Shown here: positions 60,737 to 64,000 of the stretch, piece after piece
Numbering within the stretch: the first letter of the stretch is position 1
How the letters are laid out: the number at the start of each line of letters is the position of its first letter
Source of the DNA: a candidate division KSB1 bacterium
Lineage (GTDB): Bacteria > Zhuqueibacterota > Zhuqueibacteria > Thermofontimicrobiales > Thermofontimicrobiaceae
Reading direction: 5' to 3'
DNA length: 64,000 bases
NCBI GenBank assembly: GCA_034506395.1
Contig: JAPDPQ010000026.1
Span: 1-64,000 of the forward strand
Program-made: the position numbers and the translations under genes
The notes under the pieces: generated by a model
The model's database searches: none
What the model was told of the DNA's origin: nothing
Seen by the model: only the letters and a program-made list of their open reading frames with translations

Positions 60737-62320
60737 TTACCCATTATGCTTTTTAGAATTTATCATTTTCCTTCTTCGAATTGCCTCCAGCCGCATAAAG
60801 TCTTTGGCATTGTCATTGCGATCGACCGTAAGTTGGTCGATGGCATGATCGGTGCCTCCGGCGTGGCGGATGACATCGTAGATCGGCTCCCAGACACGGC
60901 CAATGCGATATTGCTCTGAAATGCGCAGCACAAGGTCATAGTCCTCGCCGTAGTTGCGGCTGTACTCGCCATCGTTCATGCCGAACCAGCCCAGCTCCCG
61001 GATGATCTTGATATGCGCCGATCGCGGCGCGCCCGCACCATTGATACGAAGCAGATTATTTCGGCCGTTCTCCTCGGTCCATTCGTCGTGGGTTACCACT
61101 GGAATTTCCTCCATTCGCGTGATCTCACCAGTGGTCTCGTTTTTCTTCCAGACTTCGTAAGAACCGATCACCATTCCGATTCGATCATCGGAATCGAATA
61201 CTTTCAGAATCTTTTCGATAGCGTCTGGTTTTAAACGATCATCAGAATCGAGTTGCACGTAATATTTGCCTCGCGCAGCCCGCAAGCCCTTATTGAGACA
61301 ATGGCCGATATTGTTGATGTCCTCGATGATGAGACGAACCTGGGGCTTATTGGGGTTGTATTTCGTTCCGCCCGGCAGATACGGTTTTACACCATTAATG
61401 GTTGGATCATCTGGCCCGCCATTGACGACCACGATGACCTCGACGTTTTGCACGGTCTGCGCTTGGACGCTCTCGATGGCTGTCCCAATGAATTCTTCCC
61501 GGTTGAACACTGGGATTACCACGCTGGCGATGCAGTCCTTGAATTTCGCCTCTTCTTCTGGGGTATAGGTTATCCGATGATAATTGGCCCCTGGGGCCAG
61601 GTAAGCGCCGATGCGCTTCAGATGCTGTGTCACCGCGTCTTCCATTTCGAGCTGGATCGCTTTGCCTGAGATGAGATAATCGAAGACATTCTGCTTCTTT
61701 TCGGCTGCGCGGACCAGATAGGCATAGCCGTTTTTAGCTGCGGCAATGTGCACGATTTTGTACCGTTCGGCCACTCTCAAACGCAAATCGTAGAGATGGG
61801 CAGCCTGATAGTTCTCATTCAACCCGCCAAGCTGATCCAGAACCCGCTTGGGCAAAAACCAGACTGGGCCAAAATCCATATTGTCTCGCAATCGGCCCTC
61901 ATGGTAATCCAATAGGTGCACATCCTTCTTCGCGCCGTTGGCATCCTCCAGAGAATAATCCGAATAGACCATGCCGAGATTCGAATGCCGCTGAGCCACT
62001 GCCCAAAAGAGCTCCAAAGTGCTCAATCGAAACGTGATCGGCGCGAGCAAATTGTTCACCAATAAAATGTATTGGCCGGTCGCCTCTGACATACCTTGGT
62101 TCATAGCTTGTGCTTGATTTTTGAATTCGCCAGGCACGTGGCGAATGCGGGCATCTTTGCTTAAGAAAGGATTTTTCGCATCGCTGCCCCGGCCATCCAC
62201 AATAAGAATCTCCCAATCCTGATAATTTTGATTGATAATGCTTTCGACAGTCCGATGAAACGTCGCATCATCGTAATTCATTCCCTTCTGGTACATCAAA
62301 ACAACGCTGATTCGATCCAT
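60737..62320 (-). CDS. Tandem family 2 glycosyltransferase
   Basis: 528 residues from the ATG at 62320 with GGAG 7 nt upstream; a TTG frame to 62458 is rejected. Two GT-A units: the first (about 1-230) has ISVVLMYQKG, TVESIINQNYQDWEILIVDGRGSD and a weak DXD; the second (about 270-510) has ASVVIPVFNREEFIGTAIESVQAQTVQNVEVIVVVNGG and YYVQLDSDDRLKPDAI, a good DXD, then GEDYDLVLRISE. Only the second looks fully active. There is no membrane helix. It probably adds sugars to a surface glycan; no polymer cluster is next to it. Confidence 0.85.
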   Translation of the reverse strand: MDRISVVLMYQKGMNYDDATFHRTVESIINQNYQDWEILIVDGRGSDAKNPFLSKDARIRHVPGEFKNQAQAMNQGMSEATGQYILLVNNLLAPITFRLSTLELFWAVAQRHSNLGMVYSDYSLEDANGAKKDVHLLDYHEGRLRDNMDFGPVWFLPKRVLDQLGGLNENYQAAHLYDLRLRVAERYKIVHIAAAKNGYAYLVRAAEKKQNVFDYLISGKAIQLEMEDAVTQHLKRIGAYLAPGANYHRITYTPEEEAKFKDCIASVVIPVFNREEFIGTAIESVQAQTVQNVEVIVVVNGGPDDPTINGVKPYLPGGTKYNPNKPQVRLIIEDINNIGHCLNKGLRAARGKYYVQLDSDDRLKPDAIEKILKVFDSDDRIGMVIGSYEVWKKNETTGEITRMEEIPVVTHDEWTEENGRNNLLRINGAGAPRSAHIKIIRELGWFGMNDGEYSRNYGEDYDLVLRISEQYRIGRVWEPIYDVIRHAGGTDHAIDQLTVDRNDNAKDFMRLEAIRRRKMINSKKHNG

Positions 62321-62735
62321 GCTTTTGCTCCAGTTTCTGACTTTAATTGTACGGTATGAGTGATTAGAATTGAATTTGAGGAATTGGAACCAATTCGATT
62401 CCACTGTTATGAAAAACGCCAGCCAAAGATAAAAGTAAAATCTTTTTTTTGCAAGCAAAAAATGTTGGCAGAAGGAAATAATCGACTTCCTTGCTTACGA
62501 TGTGGATAGCGCAAGCTAACTTAACAAAGGATCAATAGCAAAAGGATAATGCTTGGCTGGATAAAATGGGGTTAGGATTGAAGGATCACCTGACATGGGA
62601 AGAGTGATTATGGGAATTCAGAACTGGATCTTGACAACGCGGGTGATAGAGAAAAAATCCAATTGACAACGATAGTTTTTTGCCTTATATTTAGCCAAAT
62701 TTGAAAAATCAGAAAACGACCAAGGAGTTCATTAT
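62321..62735. other. Divergent control region between the GT2 and GH13 genes
   Basis: 415 bp. A strong plus-strand promoter is at 62663-62691. On the minus side a weak candidate (TTCAAT, 17 nt, TACAAT) lies about 30 nt before the GT2 ATG. No repeat family is present. Confidence 0.5.
62663..62691 (+). promoter_or_regulatory. Promoter of the GH13 gene
   Basis: TTGACA (62663-62668) and TATATT (62686-62691) are 17 nt apart, with the ATG 45 nt further at 62736. Confidence 0.75.
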
Positions 62736-64000
62736 ATGCCACTGAAAATGATATGGATCTCATTACAAATGATTGTGCTTGGATTGTTGGTTTATAACGC
62801 TCAGAGTCGAAGTCGCTATCCAGACTACTTTCCAGAATTGAATAAATATTTCTCCAGCAAATCGCTGGGGGCGAATATTGAAAATGGCAATACAGTCTTC
62901 AGGCTATTTGCACCTAATGCATTCAGCGTGACGCTGGTCACATTCGACAGGCATGATGATGCGCAGGGCAAAGAATTTCCCATGAAACGCGATGGAGAGG
63001 GTGTCTGGGAATATGCGATGCCGGGCGAGCAATACGGGCTCTATTATGGTTACCGGATCAAAGGGCCGCGCGATCGATTCTCGATGTTCGATCCTTCGAT
63101 TGTGGTGGCCGATCCATACTCCAAAGCCGTGGTAACCCAAAACCATTACCTTCATCCAGCTAAATCGCTCATCGTCGATACCCGCTACGATTGGGAAGGG
63201 GATACATGGATGACCACGCCGATCCGAGATTTAGTGATTTACGAACTCCATGTGCGGGATATGACTGTGCATCCTTCTTCTGGAGTGGAAAAAGCAGGCA
63301 CTTATCTGGGTTTAGTTGAAGAGGGCAAGACTGGGGGGATCGATTACTTGTTGGATCTTGGGGTCAATGCCGTGGAACTTTTGCCCTGCCAAGAGTTCGC
63401 CAATATCGAGCCGCCCTATAATGACAGCAGTGCGTCCATGTTTAATGGCTGGAATCACTATTCGCGGAATCACTGGGGATATATGACGTCGTATTTCTTC
63501 GCCCCTGAGTCCTATTACGCTTCAGATGGCAATATGGTGCCAGGTCAATATTGCGGCATCCATGGGCAGCAAGTGAAGGAATTCAAAGATATGGTCAAAG
63601 CCTTTCATAAAAAAGGCATCGCTGTGCTGATGGATGTGGTCTATAATCATGTGTCCAATTATGATTTGAATCCATTCAAATACATCGATAAGAAATACTA
63701 TTTTCGGCTTGATGCCAATGGAAATTTTCTGTCAAAAAGCGGCTGTGGCAATGATTTTATGACTGAGCGTCCCATGGCTCGGCGATTGATCATCGAGAGC
63801 GTCAAATATTGGATGACCGAGTATCACATTGACGGCTTTCGATTCGACTTGGCTTATTTGCTTGACGAGGCTACCTGCCAGGAGATCATCGCTGAGGCGA
63901 AAAAAATTAATCCCAATGTTTATATCATTGCCGAGCCCTGGGGGGACGGTTATGCGCCAGACTATTTCTCGAGGCTCGGCTGGTCGGCCTGGAACGATAA
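62736..64000 (+). CDS. GH13 alpha-glucan hydrolase, type I pullulanase-like (3' end cut by window)
   Basis: 421 codons are visible, with no stop. A signal-like helix (about 5-21) ends YNA-Q. An N-terminal CBM48-type domain (GNTVFRLFAPNAFSVTLVTFD) leads into the barrel: YELHVRDMT, conserved region I DVVYNH, region II GFRFDLA with the nucleophile Asp, and region III IIAEPWG with the acid Glu. YELHVRDMT and the layout fit pullulanase or debranching enzymes acting on alpha-1,6 links. AAGGAG lies 8 nt before the ATG. It is one of only four plus-strand genes downstream of its own promoter. Confidence 0.87.
   Translation, partial: MPLKMIWISLQMIVLGLLVYNAQSRSRYPDYFPELNKYFSSKSLGANIENGNTVFRLFAPNAFSVTLVTFDRHDDAQGKEFPMKRDGEGVWEYAMPGEQYGLYYGYRIKGPRDRFSMFDPSIVVADPYSKAVVTQNHYLHPAKSLIVDTRYDWEGDTWMTTPIRDLVIYELHVRDMTVHPSSGVEKAGTYLGLVEEGKTGGIDYLLDLGVNAVELLPCQEFANIEPPYNDSSASMFNGWNHYSRNHWGYMTSYFFAPESYYASDGNMVPGQYCGIHGQQVKEFKDMVKAFHKKGIAVLMDVVYNHVSNYDLNPFKYIDKKYYFRLDANGNFLSKSGCGNDFMTERPMARRLIIESVKYWMTEYHIDGFRFDLAYLLDEATCQEIIAEAKKINPNVYIIAEPWGDGYAPDYFSRLGWSAWND

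Noticed and set aside
62321-62458. Longer GT2 frame from a TTG at 62458
   Set aside because: There is no ribosome site, and the segment lies in the promoter region; the ATG at 62320 has GGAG.
1-64000. Prophage, integrative element or insertion sequence
   Set aside because: No integrase, transposase, capsid, terminase or conjugation gene and no tRNA-flanking attachment site was seen; the repeats are short palindromes only.

Overview
The window reads like a chromosomal segment of an uncultured FCB-group bacterium, most like candidate phylum KSB1 or Calditrichota. This placement is an inference. It rests on a TonB-dependent receptor, PorV/PorQ-like barrel and C-terminally sorted (FlgD/type IX-like) secreted protein side by side, several secreted glycosidases, and many short palindromic intergenic repeats. 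Promoters are of the ordinary sigma-70 kind with exact 17-nt spacers, which argues against Bacteroidota proper. No rRNA, tRNA, CRISPR array, transposase or phage gene was seen. Almost all genes are on the minus strand.

Layout by region. 1-15 kb: a secreted esterase cut by the window edge, a URO-D-family protein, two DUF4185 proteins, a two-ABC-plus-fusion-protein exporter cassette, a four-helix-bundle protein, a DUF433/DUF5615 toxin-antitoxin pair on the plus strand, and a GH38 enzyme without the usual nucleophile Asp. 15.5-31 kb: TonB receptor, sorted secreted protein and PorV-like barrel, then a GH106-like lipoprotein, a third DUF4185 protein with a sorting domain, and a GH31 glucosidase. 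31-45 kb: a one-strand cluster built round poly-gamma-glutamate. It holds CapB/PgsB-type ligase, CapC/PgsC-type membrane protein, a poly-gamma-glutamate system protein, gamma-glutamyltransferase, M14 carboxypeptidase, AstE-like zinc hydrolase, C69 dipeptidase, an ion-transporter-family permease, a tiny two-helix membrane protein and a secreted protein of unclear function. 45-53 kb: secreted PPIase, BNR propeller protein, secreted MEMO-like protein, ACT protein, GyrI-like lipoprotein, GlsB. 52.7-55 kb: HAD phosphatase, Fpg/Nei glycosylase and alkyltransferase-like protein. 55-64 kb: a frameshifted NACHT-FGE fusion, a POT peptide transporter, a tandem GT2 glycosyltransferase and a GH13 enzyme running off the end.

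The most interesting biology is the 31-45 kb locus. It seems to pair synthesis of a gamma-linked glutamate polymer with a full set of extracytoplasmic enzymes and a permease that could trim, break down and take it back. The second theme is repeats. At least eight families of short palindromes fill intergenic space outside that locus, nest inside one another, and supply or abut the stop codons of at least seven genes. One 34-bp palindrome sits inside a coding sequence.
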